Assembly (NCBI GenBank): GCA_036927565.1
Contig: JAYESD010000009.1
Coordinates: 26,255,601-26,319,600, forward strand
Direction: 5' to 3'
DNA length: 64,000 nt
Origin: Tuctoria greenei
Taxonomy: Eukaryota; Streptophyta; Magnoliopsida; Poales; Poaceae
A program made the translations under genes and the position numbers. The notes beneath the pieces are model-generated. The model had not been told where the DNA came from, ran no database searches, and saw only the letters and a program-made list of their open reading frames with translations. This document shows positions 42,783 through 53,208 of the stretch, piece by piece (positions within the stretch are counted from its first letter, which is position 1; the number at the start of each line of letters is the position of its first letter).

Positions 42783-43264
42783 GCAGCTGAGCAGTGAAAT
42801 TGCGAGAGGCGGCTTCGCCGCCATAGATCTGGCGAAGGGCAGCGCCGCATCCTTCGCCATCGATCTGGCAAAAGGTTTCAGCCGCCGTCGGCCTGGAGCA
42901 GCGTCGTGAGACGTAGGAGGACGGAAGAGTCGTCGCAAGCGGAGGCGAGAGCAGGAGTGTCGCGAGCGGAAGAGAGAGGAGGAGTTCTGGCGGACTCGGC
43001 GGCCTGGAGTCGCGCACCGCCGCCGGCAGGAGGAGGGTGGGCGGCATTGTAGTCGCGAGAGGAGTCAGGGGAGTCAGAAGGCGTTCCCGGTCGAAGGGGA
43101 GTCGCTGGACTTCCACCCCGATCGGAGTGCGTTGGTCGATTCACTCCCTACTCAAATGCAATCTGAGCTCACGACCAGTGTTTTGGATAGGCGTGTATTT
43201 CAATCCACAAGTGGAGTGGATTGTGACTAAATCCACTCCGGCTCTGGCCCTTCCAAACGAAGCC

Positions 43265-43524
43265 TAAATGAAATCAAACACAATGAGTTTGTTGTGGCCT
43301 CTCATCCACTGGAACAAGTTTCTGGTGTGGGAGTTGATATTGGATGCAACGAGTTGAGTAGATTTAAGAAATTTACAATTATTTGATAGGCATTTTGTTA
43401 ATTCAGCAATATATCTATTGAGATATTATTTTCCAATTAAAGGTCACAAGAGCATGTTCCTAGAATTGTATCCCTTTAGAATTTATTCTAAAGTTTTAGA
43501 GAGAAAATGTCTCATTAGAACCAG
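43265..43524. other. AT-rich interval without a recognised gene
   Basis: I see no feature here. A short plus-strand open stretch (VVASHPLEQVSGVGVDIGCN, about 43294-43353) looks protein-like but has no start, splice signal or recognised family. Confidence 0.4.
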
Positions 43525-43979
43525 TGTTGTTGAGATGTCGCTTAGGCGTCTCGACCTAGACGCAATGGTCGGTCAACTCGCCTAGAGGCGCCTAGGGTGA
43601 CGGCGGGCGGCGTAGCAGGTAGGGGAGAAGCAAACACGGACGAGGGGGGCATCGAGCATGGCCGGAGGAGCGAGCGTAGATGGCGAAGCATCGAGCGAGG
43701 CTGGATGAGCTTCAGACGACGAGCGGTGGCCGGAACAGAAGGAGAAGCAAGCAGGAGGAGATTAGGAGAAGCAGGCACCACCATGTGAAAAGATTGGGCA
43801 GGGGCGGACCGGGACAGCATAACAACAGGATTAAGGAGAGGACTGAGAGACCATTAGATCAAAAATGGATGGGCGTGATGTTCAGGGTTCAGTAAGGTGT
43901 GATTTCGCGGTTGCCTCCGCGCGCCTGGGCGCGAGGTGCAAGCCCCCCACCTTACCTCGGGCCATAGGCGGTCGTTCCG

Positions 43980-44011
<32 letters not shown>

Positions 44012-44930
44012 CGTAGCTTGCCTCCGCCAGTGGATAAGATCCCGTCGCGAGCGGTGGACAGCAGAGGAGCAGGGCTGTGGGGAGATCTCGTAGCGGAGGA
44101 GCGGATCTGTGGGGGGATCTGCGGCGGTCAGCGGAGGAGTGGAAGGGGGGGGGGGGTCGGATCTTGCCGCGTACGGGGCAACGGGGTGGGGGCATGGGCG
44201 AGATCCCTCGCGATGCCCGAGAGCGGAAAGGCCAAAACCCAAGGAAGATAGTGTCTGGGCTGGGCTGTTGGAGGATTGAAATTAGCCCAGATAGTTGTGT
44301 CTGGGCTGGGCTGGGCTGTTGGATGGTGCTGGAGGATCCAAACTAGTCCAGATAGCTAAAGTTTCTTTGTTATGCTTTTTTTTTTTAATTTTTAGAACTA
44401 ATTACAGCTATAGTGTGTAACGCCTTGGAACGCCTAGGCGACGCCTAGGCACGCTTAGGCTCTAGGCGGAAGGTCAACGCCCGCCTAGCGCCTTACTCAA
44501 CCTTGGTGATGCTATTGAGCCGGTTGGGCCTTAAAAATACATCTCAGCGCCGAACCGCCCATTCTTCTCCCCCGCGCCGTCGTTCCTCTTGAGCTTGCCC
44601 CCGCCCTGCCATGGATCTAGCCTCCACCACTCTCTTCCCCACCCTCTCTTCCCCCGTTCCCCCTCCTCACCCCGAGCTCCCGACAGAGGCACACGCCTCT
44701 GCCATCGTCCTGTGACACCTCTTCTGCCTTCCTACACTTTTAGAATGACATGGCTGCAACTTCTCCCTCGCCTAGGCGCCCGCCTAGGTGCCTGCTCCTG
44801 ACAGAGGTGCATGCCTCTGGCAGCCTTCTACGACTCCTCCCCTGCCTCCCTGTGCTTTTAAAACTCATGCCATGGCTGCAACTCCTAACTGGCCTGGTGC
44901 TCGCCTAGACGCCCGCTTAGACGCCTATGT
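43525..44930. mobile_element. GC-rich DNA transposon candidate with CGCCTAGGCG motifs
   Basis: Both ends of the interval and a position near 44420-44500 are rich in CGCCTAGGCG, CGCCTAGACG and CGCTTAGGCG. The left part (GCTTAGGCGTCTCGACC, 43540) is inverted relative to the right parts (CGCCTAGGCGACGCC, 44427; CGCTTAGACGCCTATG, 44910). This subterminal structure is typical of small non-autonomous hAT or MULE elements. I found no convincing target-site duplication; there may be two overlapping copies, ending near 44503 and 44930. A 31-base G tract lies at 43981-44011. Confidence 0.4.
43981..44011. repeat. Poly-G tract (31 bases)
   Basis: An uninterrupted run of 31 G; a second, shorter one lies near 44147. 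Frames across it encode artificial glycine or proline runs. Confidence 0.95.
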
Positions 44931-46704
44931 GTCCCGGATTTATAGCCTGATTAGAACATAAAGTTGCTGATTCTTCGGAAAATGAGTACCCAACCCAAAC
45001 TTAGTCACAATCTGGAACCCCATCTACAATATCAGAAGATATGATGTGACATCATATACTCAATATGTCCAAGGTCGCTCTTATATACTCGATCCTTTTA
45101 AGTTTGTTGTAGCTGATAAACCAAAAAAAATAGCTAACTTAATTTATTTAGTTGTTACTTTGTTAGTCATTGCTCACTTTTTTTTTTCCTTTCCCTGTTG
45201 CAAGACTCTCCATGTATCCACAATTTCACATGTTACAATATTACAATTTACAGTAAACTCGAATTTTCTGCGCACTCATCTTTGTTCTCATTGTTCATTT
45301 GCATGGTATTGTTGTTTCTGACTCTGACAATATACCAAAGAAAAAAGATAGGGCATGCTTGTAGAACAGCTATTGCATTGCTTTAAAAATTTGTTCATAT
45401 AGTGTTCAACAGTTACACATTCGACAGGGAGACGGAACTTGTCGGGAGAATATGCAGCCCAGTACATGAGTGCAAAATGTTTTTGAAAATCCTGTTGCAG
45501 CATATTAGAGAAAATCATTAGGCTTTCCAATCCTAATGTTCTGCTCCTGCAAGTAGCTCGTGATGGCATTTTTCTGCCAGCCCTTGAAGCTCCTACAAAC
45601 AGAGCCAGAAAGTAATATTGTGATACTAGAATAGATCAAGATTGTACCCATAGTAATTTCAAGCATAATCAGAAAATGTTCTTACCATCAGAATAATCTT
45701 ATAGTCATGGTTATAAAAGGATGTTTCCAACAGAGTAGTTCATTATATTTAAGCCAGATAACAACAAAATAGAACAAGACAATTCTCATCAAACATTACA
45801 TTATAGTGAAAGAATATTAGAACAGTGTAACATTCTATCATTAAGCAAAGTATCTACAAAAATACTACACTAATTCCGCTGCAAATATTAAACTTCGGGT
45901 AAATAAAGTAACACCTCATTTCAACTTTGCTACCAAAATTGAACTGTGTGATGGGACTGGGTGTCAAAGTGAGGTCTCCTTTGACAGAGCTACACAAAGT
46001 CGATTCTTCTGGAATCACTTCGGGTTCTCCTGTGGAGTGATTTTATAACTGAAAGTGATTATTTATGATTCTCTAGAATAAACTCTTAGAATCGGAACAA
46101 ATAATCACTTCTTTTGAAAAACAGTGTTTGACACAGTTTTCCTAATTCCGCTCAATGCGCTGAACTGGTATTAGGTTTTGGGAATGGCCACCACTGAACC
46201 CTAGCTATGTGATTGTTCTATGTGAGGCACGCGCCACCGGTGGCCCAAATTCGTAGAACACAAATCAGCTGACCAAAACAAAAGCAACGGCATCCCCCCC
46301 CTCCCCCTTTAGCCTCCCATAATCCTCCTATACCTCAAAAATGATTGGGGGGGGGGGGGGGGGGTCAAGGAGGGCTTTCCCTATTCCATGGGCAGAATAG
46401 AGGCTCGAGACCCCCATGCCCCCCCCCCCCCCCCAACCACCCATCCAATGATCTGCACCTGGCAACAGTGGTACTGTTTTGATTACTTCAGCAGGCTGGC
46501 CTACAACTAAATTTGTTTTCATGTGACTTTGATCGTGTGCTAAGCTTAAAAATGTAAGTTTTGTTTTCGTGCCATGTATTGCTTCAAGGTCACCATGTGT
46601 GTTCTAGTTAGCGATGCCATGTTTGATGCTCTCTTCAAGAAACCGTTGACTGTATTATAAAAGAAGAGCAGATGTCCTTGTTCTTGGATGATCTGGTTTG
46701 TATG
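44931..46704. other. Long AT-rich interval, no gene recognised
   Basis: I found no gene, LTR or clear transposon end. Two short protein-like stretches exist: plus strand TSYTQYVQGRSYILDPFKF (about 45052-45108) and minus strand FKGWQKNAITSYLQEQNIR (about 45590-45530), the latter after a TTTGTAG acceptor-like site. Both are too short to assign. A G18 run (46347-46364) and a C16 run (46419-46434) form a potential hairpin. Confidence 0.5.
46347..46434. repeat. G18/C16 inverted homopolymer pair
   Basis: 18 G and 16 C are separated by 54 bases and could pair as a hairpin. The spacer itself contains GGAGGGC and CCCCCAT. Confidence 0.85.
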
Positions 46705-46802
46705 TGTTAGAATGTATAAGTGAATTACCTACCCTTCTCCCGCAGCTTAAATTTTTTGGTGCAACCAATCGACGCATAGTAGCTTAACATGATATCAGAG
46801 CC
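46705..46802 (+). mobile_element. Short LTR-like sequence with Met-tRNA primer site
   Basis: TGTTAGAATG...CTTAACA (46705-46789, TG...CA ends, 85 bp) is followed at once by TGATATCAGAGCC, one substitution from the TGGTATCAGAGCC primer site. It may be a TRIM-type or truncated Copia 5' end. The LINE insertion at 46814 cuts it off. Confidence 0.4.
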
Positions 46803-46822
46803 ATAGATCTCAATTTTTTTTT

Positions 46823-48164
46823 GCACAAAGAACAGTAGGGGAAACCCCGAGGAGTTACATCTGGGTGTGTAGGTTGGGCCCGGAGGAACTTATCGTCCCT
46901 GAGTTAGGATGGTAAAGTTCAGTCCAGAGATCCTGTCCAGCACACAAGATTTTAGAGGGGTGGAGAATCTATTACATTGTAGGCTTAGATAGGAGAATTT
47001 GCTTTTCCAGTTTGAGAGTGACGGTTTCGTGCCTCTGAAGATCAGTTCATTACGTTGTTTTCAGAATTCCCAAGATGCTGTTATGAAAATCTCCATAAAT
47101 GGTAGCCCTGTCCAGCTTCTCTTTGCTTCTTAGATCATTATGAAGAATGGAAGATCATGGTCCTAGTCAATGTGCAGTGCTTCCCAGCAAGCTTTGCTGA
47201 AATCACACTAGAAGAAGAGGTGGTAAGTGAGTTCTTCCGGAGCCGACGTGCAAATGATACAAGAGTAGTCGTCATTCTCGATTTTGTAATTCTTTCTTTT
47301 CAGTAGGTTTTTAGAGTTTAGTCTATCCAGGAAGAGTAGCCAACAGAAGATATTCAGCTACTTGGATAGTTTTGTCTTCCAGATCTAGCTAATTGGGTTC
47401 AGTGGGGTGATTTAGTTGAAATTGTTGTTGTATATTTTGCTTGAGGAGAAACCCTTTGGGGAACCTTTGTAGGACTAGATATCTTAGTTGTTTTGTAGAC
47501 CATGGAGAATGGTTGTCAAGATGTTGTATTCTTCCAGTGCTTGAGCCGAGATTGGTGTGTAGAAATTGATGTGAATGTCCTGCGTGGCGATGAACTGCGC
47601 AACCAAAGCTTGTGGGTGTCTTGAATAGGTAAAAGATTTGGGAACCTTGAGGCTAGCATGGCAGTGTGCCACTAGTCGTGCCACATGCGCACAGTGTCGC
47701 CGAGGGCAATTGTCACCTGTGTTTGTTTGCTGAAGCTATCCCATAGGCTCATGACATCTTTAAACCAAAAGGATCCTCTGTTCACCAAATTGTGGGGAGG
47801 AGTACCATCCAAGCAGTAGGAGCGGTATATCATATGGACTAATGGTGTGTTCCTCTTGTTGTAGAGTTTGTCCACGAATTTTTGCAGTAGAACTTCATTC
47901 ATCATTTGAAGGTCCTTGAGACCAATGCCTCCTCGGATCTCTGGCGATGTGGTTTTCTCACATTTGACGAGAGGTTTTCCTTTACATGCAATATCTGAAC
48001 CTCTCCAAAGGCAGGTTCTCCTTGCTTTGTCAATTGCTTGGGTGACCGTTGGCTTGAGCTTCAGGGTGCACATTGTGTAGATTGGCATATCTGTCAGGAG
48101 GCAGTCTACCAAGGTACATCTGCCGGCCATAAACAGGTATGTAGAGGTTGCCGCAAGTTTGCTC
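46823..48164 (-). pseudogene. LINE ORF2 C-terminal region
   Basis: Minus strand. Frames downstream of RT contain ESKLAATSTYLFMAGRCTLV, TQAIDKARRTCLWRGSDI and WFKDVMSLWDSFSKQ (48164-47672). Further down, a Cys/His-rich zinc-binding-like region near 47310-47190 resembles the zf-RVT segment of plant LINEs. Many stops; coding ends near the A tail. Confidence 0.75.
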
Positions 48165-49283
48165 TCAATCTTGGTGGTGAGCAAATTGAAATCCGAGGCT
48201 TTGGGCCTGGTAGTGCTGAGTGGAACCCCGAGGTATGTGATGGGAAAGGATTCTGGCAGCCATCACAGTGGCTTGTTGGTGGGTAAGGTTGATTGGAATG
48301 AGGGAGGATTTGTTGAGGTTGATTTTTAGTCCAGTCGCTGCTGTGAAGGCTTGCAGTAGGGTTCTGAGGAAGAATAGTTGATGTTGTGAGGCATGCAGTG
48401 CAATGATTGTGTCATCAGCGTATTGGATTACTGTGAAACCCATGTCCGTAAGGTGGGGCAGTGGTAGGGTTAAGAGGCCTCTGGTTTTGGCTGAGTTTGT
48501 AAGCTGTTGGAGTAGGTCGGCTGCTAGCACAAAGAGGGTTGGTGATAGGGGGCACCCTTGATGGACCTCCCGATGGCAGTGGAAGAAGTTACCAGGCACA
48601 CCATTTCGCAAGACTACCGATGTGGTTGTTGATAGCAGGTTTTCGGTCCAGTTGATCCACTGTTGAGGGAATCCTTTTTGCTGTAGTGCTCTTAAGATTG
48701 CCTCATGTTCCATCATGTCGAAGGCCTTCTCGAAGTCTAGTTTCAGCTGTAATAGCGGTCGTCTTGATTTTTTGCACTGGTGGATGTACTCTAAATTCCA
48801 GGCGATGCAGTCTTGGATGGTGCGTGTTTTGATGAAACCATACTGATAGCAGTGTACCATTTTGCATAACTGTAATTGTAGCATGTCGGCCATCATCTTA
48901 CTAATTAGCTTCACACTTGAATTAAGCAAGGATATGGGTCTGAAGTCTGAGGGTACTTCCGGAGTAGGGATTTTGGGGATCAGGGTGATCAGTGAGCTAT
49001 TGATAGGTTCCAAGCTGCAATCGAACTAGAAGAAAGCGTTGCATAAATTGTATATGTTGTTCTTTATAATGCCCCAGAACTTCTTGTAGAACCTGTTATT
49101 GAAACCGTCTGGTCCCGGTGCCTTGTCACTGGGCATTTCTTTCATTGTTCGGTCTATATCTTCATTCGTGAATTGATTAGCCAATGTGAGGAGGTTCTGG
49201 AGTGCTAGCGTGATGTTTTCTAGCCTTGGCCATAGTGTGGTTTTGTTGGTTTCTCCTAGCCTTTGTTTGAAGTCATTCCACAA
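48165..49283 (-). pseudogene. LINE ORF2 reverse transcriptase
   Basis: Minus strand: MPSDKAPGPDGFNNRFYKKF (near 49130), a TAG at 49027-49029, then LITLIPKIPTPEVPSDFRPI, KLDFEKAFDMMEHEAIL, HQGCPLSPTLFVLAADLL and the catalytic YADD box (48422-48411, FTVIQYADDTIIAL). These are the ordered blocks of a LINE RT with all catalytic aspartates. One stop separates the fingers from the rest. Confidence 0.9.
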
Positions 49284-49312
49284 GAGTGCCGCCTTGGGTC
49301 CGTGGTTCGAGA

Positions 49313-50454
49313 CTAACTTGCGCCTGTATCTATCTGGGTCACCGCCATGAAAAACTTTGTAGGTTCATCTAGCACTATCATCCATCTTTCGGTGTACCTT
49401 TGGGGCCAGTACTCATTCTGGTGTTGTAGCAGCCTCTGTATGTGATCTTTGATGAGCGTCCTGAATGTATCTTCCTGTTGGTTGAGCTGTCGTTGTTCTT
49501 CAAGGCGATCCATCACCTGGACAGATTGGTTAGAGAGCTGTAGTTTGTGTCGCAGGATCCCCACTAATTGCCGCTCTTAGGGCTTTGAATTTGGTTGAAA
49601 TGACTCTGGCTGCATCTAGGTTGTGGGACGGGGTGCTGTTCGAAATATGAGAGACTAAATCTCTGAATCTCGGCATCTCAAACCAGTAGTTCTCTACTCT
49701 GAAGTGTTGTGGTTTGGGAATATCAGATCCCAGTTGGACCATACAGGGGATGTGGTCGGAGGTTGTTTTGGCAAGTGGGAACAACAAAGTGAGTGGGAAG
49801 GATAAAGACCAATTAGTTGAGGTGAAGCACCAGTCTATTTGTTCAAGGAGTGAGGAGGCTTGCATGTTGCTCCATATGAATTTCCTGTCTTTCAGGGAGA
49901 TTTCGGTCAGACCTAACTGATTTATGGCCTCATTAAAGGTGTGCATGTCGTTGATATTGGCCTCAGTTTGTTTCTGTTTGCTGGTGTTCTGTAATTGTTG
50001 AAATCTCCAATGATGATCCAGTCCTACGTGTCGTTGATCTGTAGTGATCTGAACCAATCCATGAAGTCTATGCAGGGTTGGCCTGTGCACAGGCTGTAGA
50101 CCGTGGAAAGTGTCCATTGCTTTCCACTTAGAGTGGACGTGAAATTTATTGTAATAGCAAATTGCACGATTTCAACTGTCACCCAATTGACGAGGTCACC
50201 ATTCCAACCCACAAATATGCCTCCTGAAGCACCCTGAGGGGGGGGGGGGAGAAGGCGTACTGATCAAATCTTTTCGGTGCGATCTGTTTGATGAAGGTGT
50301 GGTCTACCATGATTTTTTTGGTTTCTTGAAGGCAGTAGATGATGCAACCACTCTCTTCACTTTTAGCCCGAACAACTCGGTGTTTTGCGGGGTTATTTAG
50401 CCCGCGCACGTTCCACTTTAGGAATGTCCAATTTTGCTTTGGAGTGTGATCCAT
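49313..50454 (-). pseudogene. LINE ORF2 endonuclease
   Basis: Minus strand. ATG at 50454 starts MDHTPKQNWTFLKWNVRGLN, the APE-type endonuclease N-terminus (Asn-Val-Arg-Gly-Leu-Asn), followed by YCLQETK with the metal-binding Glu. A 12-base G tract (50238-50249) falls at a frame break. The distal half, LTEISLKDRKFIWSN, SLLEQIDWCF and TTSDHIPCMV, carries the conserved Ser-Asp-His end of the domain. A linker to RT extends to 49313. Confidence 0.82.
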
Positions 50455-50872
50455 TGGGTAAACCTTTAGTGGTTGACAGCGATTGAGCCGAGACAAAATC
50501 TTCGCATAGACATACGAGGCTCGAAAGCAACAGAAGACAAGTATGAAAAGGGGGTGGACGCCCAAATGAAAGTGCATCTAGGCATCCCCGTGAGCTTTGG
50601 ATGATTGATGACGACAATTAAGAGACTAATGAGTTGAGTTGATCTTAAGCGCATGTGTGACGATTGAAATGAGACAAAATCCATCAAAAAGGAAAAAGTT
50701 GAAACGTGCATCGAATACTCAAGCATAGAAATTAGGGTTTCTATTGTGTTGAGTTTAGACTAGCCATATCAGTGTGAAGGTGTGTGTATCAAATGCATTG
50801 AGATCATCAAAGAGGGCCCAAAGTAGTGGATGAGAGAAAAACCTAAGTGAGAAGCCTTTGAGAGAAAATCCC

Positions 50873-50880
50873 CAGGGACC
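50873..50880. repeat. hAT target-site duplication, left copy
   Basis: CAGGGACC matches 51423-51430 perfectly. Confidence 0.9.
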
Positions 50881-51422
50881 CATAGTTATTAAGGCGTCGC
50901 TTAAGCGTCGCTTAAGCGACGCTTAAGCGGTAAGGCGGTTTTTGAGGTTAAGGCGTCCTTGTCGCCTTAATCTTATACATAAGGCGTCCTAAGGCGTCCG
51001 TAAGGCGTTCTAAGGCGCCTTAAGGCGTCCGTAAGGCGATAAGGCGAGGACGCCTTACTCCCTGCTTGTTGTTGCTGCCCCTCTACTCCCTCTGTTGCAG
51101 TGTGTCACATACTTTTTGCATGATCATGCAATGTCTGATGTGTTCGACAACTGGTATTGAGATAAACTTAAGAGATGGGAGTGGTTATTTAATACTATTT
51201 ATTAGTTATGGTGGACTTTGTCTATTATGTTGGTTTATATTGAACTACTTCTATTTGCTAATTGGTAGTTTCATCCTCATCTATTTGGAATTTGGGACTG
51301 CATTCCTATAATTTCCTATTTTTTTTATATTAATAAGGCGTCGCCTCGCCTTACGCCTTATCGCTTAAAAGGTAAAAAGAGGGGCGGTCGCCTTAGGTCG
51401 CCTTACCGCCTTAATAACTCTG
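50881..51422. mobile_element. Non-autonomous hAT-like element (542 bp)
   Basis: The ends CATAGTTATTAAGGCG and, reverse complemented, CAGAGTTATTAAGGCG differ at one base and are flanked by the 8-bp duplication CAGGGACC. CA...TG ends with 8-bp duplications are the hAT signature. Subterminal regions are dense in TTAAGCG, TAAGGCG and CGCCTTA. The centre is AT-rich and lacks transposase. Confidence 0.88.
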
Positions 51423-51430
51423 CAGGGACC
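51423..51430. repeat. hAT target-site duplication, right copy
   Basis: CAGGGACC, identical to 50873-50880. Confidence 0.9.
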
Positions 51431-52320
51431 AGACTTGTCCAGGCCCCAGGCTGGACTAGTTCGGGTGGCCAGAGTAGTCCGTTTTGAGACGGACTAAGGG
51501 TCTTTGTTCAAGTTCGGACTTGTCCGTATGGGTACGGACTAGTCCGTTCTGTGTTGGTGAAAGTGAAAGTTGCCTAGAGGGGGGTGAATAGGCTAATCGA
51601 TCTGCAAATGACTTAATAAAACGAGATTAAATCACAGGGGGCGGACTAGTCCGGTCTGGGGGCGGACTAGTCCGGTCAGTCTGCGTGAAGAACCCTAAAA
51701 AGTGTTTCTAGCAAGTTTTAAGGAGATTTTCTCGAGGCTACAAGTGAAGGTATGTTTATGCCAAGTTTATAAACTACCAACACAAGAGTAAGTCAAGTTT
51801 CAACTAGGTTATAGCAAAGTGAAGCACACGACAAGACTAGCAACCCTAGAGCTAAGTATGCGATAAACAAAATGCGAAGAACACGGAGACACAAGGATTT
51901 TATCCCGAGGTTCGATTCCACACAAGAATCTACGTCCCCGTTGAGGAGTCCACAAAGGACCGGGTTCACCAACCCTTCCCTCACCAAGTTTACCGCACGG
52001 GCCTAACTTGGTTCTCCACTATCTCAAAGTGCGAATACAAGATTTGTTGGGACTTCTCACAATCTGAGGCTCCCACACCACAAAGATGATCAACAACGCA
52101 AAACACACTCAACACACAGCTCACAAAGACTCAATGAGTGCAAGAGATCAAACCGGGAGCACAAGCGCGATGTTCTTCCTCTTCTCTACCTCACTAAACC
52201 CTAATCCACTCAAGAATTAGTTTTAGAGGGAAAGTTGGCAAGAAAGAGGCTTAGGAGTGCTCCAAGTTGGCTGTGGCGGCGCTAGGATTCAAGTCAATTT
52301 GAAATGAGGCCGAGGGTCTC

Positions 52321-52329
52321 CTTTTTATA
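52321..52329 (-). promoter_or_regulatory. TATA box of element H 3' LTR
   Basis: TATAAAAAG on the minus strand, just downstream of the palindrome array in element orientation, as in element A. Confidence 0.55.
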
Positions 52330-52367
52330 GGGGTTTCGAGCCCAAACTGCCGACCTCAGCAAAAGGG

Positions 52368-52898
52368 CGGACTAGTCTGGCCGCAGGCCCGGACTTGTCC
52401 GGTCTAGGGGACCACTGACCCCTCTGACAACTGTCGCACTGCGCGGCAATCGTCACGCTACCCGCCAAACTTCAAATTCAAACGGTAACTTCGACAACGG
52501 ACTAGTCCGGCCCTCACCGGACTAGTCCGATCTCACACAGAACCTATTGTTCTGTGTGAAAACGGACTAGTCTGGAGACCACAGACTAGTCCGGCCCCAA
52601 GGGCGGACTAGTCCAGCCTACCCAGACTTAGTCGCAAAACCTCTCTGCACTCGGCACCACGGACTAGTCCGGCCCACGGACGGACTAGTTCGATCTCACA
52701 CAGGACCTTTTGGTCCGCCCCAAAACGGACAAGTCCGCTCTCTAGGACTTAGTCCCGAAACTCCACTCCAAGGGGTACCACGGACTAGTCCGGTCCACTA
52801 CGGACTAGTCCGAAGTCACACAGGACCTTCTGGTCCGTGTGAAAACGGACTAGTCTGGCCAGGAGCGGACTAGTCCGGCCCTAAGGCGGACTAGTCCG
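52368..52898 (-). repeat. Palindrome array in element H LTR U3
   Basis: Fifteen CGGACTAGTCCG or one-base variants lie in 531 bp, often in pairs about 20 bp apart. A repeated CACAGGACCTTNTGGTCCG-type segment, itself partly palindromic, separates the pairs. Confidence 0.9.
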
Positions 52899-53208
52899 GT
52901 CACTCCTGCAGACTACTCTAACTTCAACTTCAAATAGGATTTCTACCTCAACCACCACTCTTGAGCTCCTACTTTGATCTCTTTGCACTTTACGCACACA
53001 CCCTCCTATTTCTACGGCTAGTCTAACTCAACACGCTAGAAACCCTAGTTTCTACGCTTCGAGTCGACTCCGTTTCCTTCCTTTTCCTTTTTGAGGGTTT
53101 GCGTCTCCAATCGAGTCCACACCTGTGCTAAGATCACATGAGCTCATTAGCGACTTAATTGTCGTCATCAATCATCCAAAACCCACGGGGAACCTAGATG
53201 CACTTTCA

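Larger units (their letters stand above)
40181..43264. mobile_element. PIF/Harbinger-like DNA transposon candidate with captured gene fragments
   Basis: The left edge GGCCTTGTTTGG and the reverse complement of the right edge GGCTTCGTTTGG match at 10 of 12 positions, and TAA occurs on both outer sides (40178-40180 and 43265-43267). TAA or TTA duplications and GGCCTTGTTTGG-type ends are typical of PIF/Harbinger and Tourist elements in grasses. No transposase is visible, so it would be non-autonomous. It contains a tandem duplication, about 1.3 kb of AT-rich noncoding sequence (40500-41780), an orphan 3' exon, a receptor-kinase fragment and a GC-rich tail with TGGATT repeats. Independent nested pieces remain possible. 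Confidence 0.45.
46814..50566 (-). mobile_element. L1-type LINE (non-LTR retrotransposon), 5'-incomplete
   Basis: On the minus strand the order is endonuclease, reverse transcriptase and C-terminal region, ending in an A tail that appears as nine T at 46814-46822. Element I interrupts its 5' side at 50567, so ORF1 is absent. Stops and frameshifts are frequent. It is the only non-LTR element seen in the window. Confidence 0.88.
50567..51557 (+). repeat. Element I: Sirevirus LTR fragment, plus strand
   Basis: It starts TGAAAGTGCATCTAGGCATC at 50567 after LINE sequence and follows the element H LTR, in the opposite direction, through TTGATGACGACAATTAAG and AGGGTTTCTA. It contains a hAT insertion (50881-51422), then palindromes of the CGGACTAGTCCG type (51426-51546). 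It stops where the inverted LTR of element H begins. The missing remainder should lie to the right of element H, outside the window. Confidence 0.8.
51564..53208 (-). repeat. Element H 3' LTR
   Basis: On the minus strand it begins TGAAAGTGCATCTAGG at 53208, next to the purine tract, and ends CTCTAGGCAACTTTCA at 51564. It contains about fifteen palindromes in U3 (52368-52898), a TATAAAAAG box (52329-52321) and two more palindromes near the end (about 51641-51676), the same plan as element A. Confidence 0.85.

Noticed and set aside
42359..43144. Several Arg- or Pro-rich ORFs around the kinase fragment
   Set aside because: Only one frame matches a receptor kinase; the others are GC-rich shadows.
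43294..43353. Possible exon of a host gene
   Set aside because: Protein-like but too short, with no splice sites or recognised family.
43854..44251. ORFs across the G31 tract
   Set aside because: Same homopolymer effect within a GC-rich non-autonomous transposon.
43525..44503. Perfect target-site duplication for the GC-rich element
   Set aside because: I tried 3-, 8- and 9-bp matches at both candidate right ends and found none convincing.
45046..45600. Possible exons on both strands
   Set aside because: Short open stretches with one acceptor-like site; no family recognised and no coherent gene model.
51066..51311. 81-codon hydrophobic ORF inside the hAT-like element
   Set aside because: AT-rich filler of a non-autonomous element; no transposase motif and no support beyond length.
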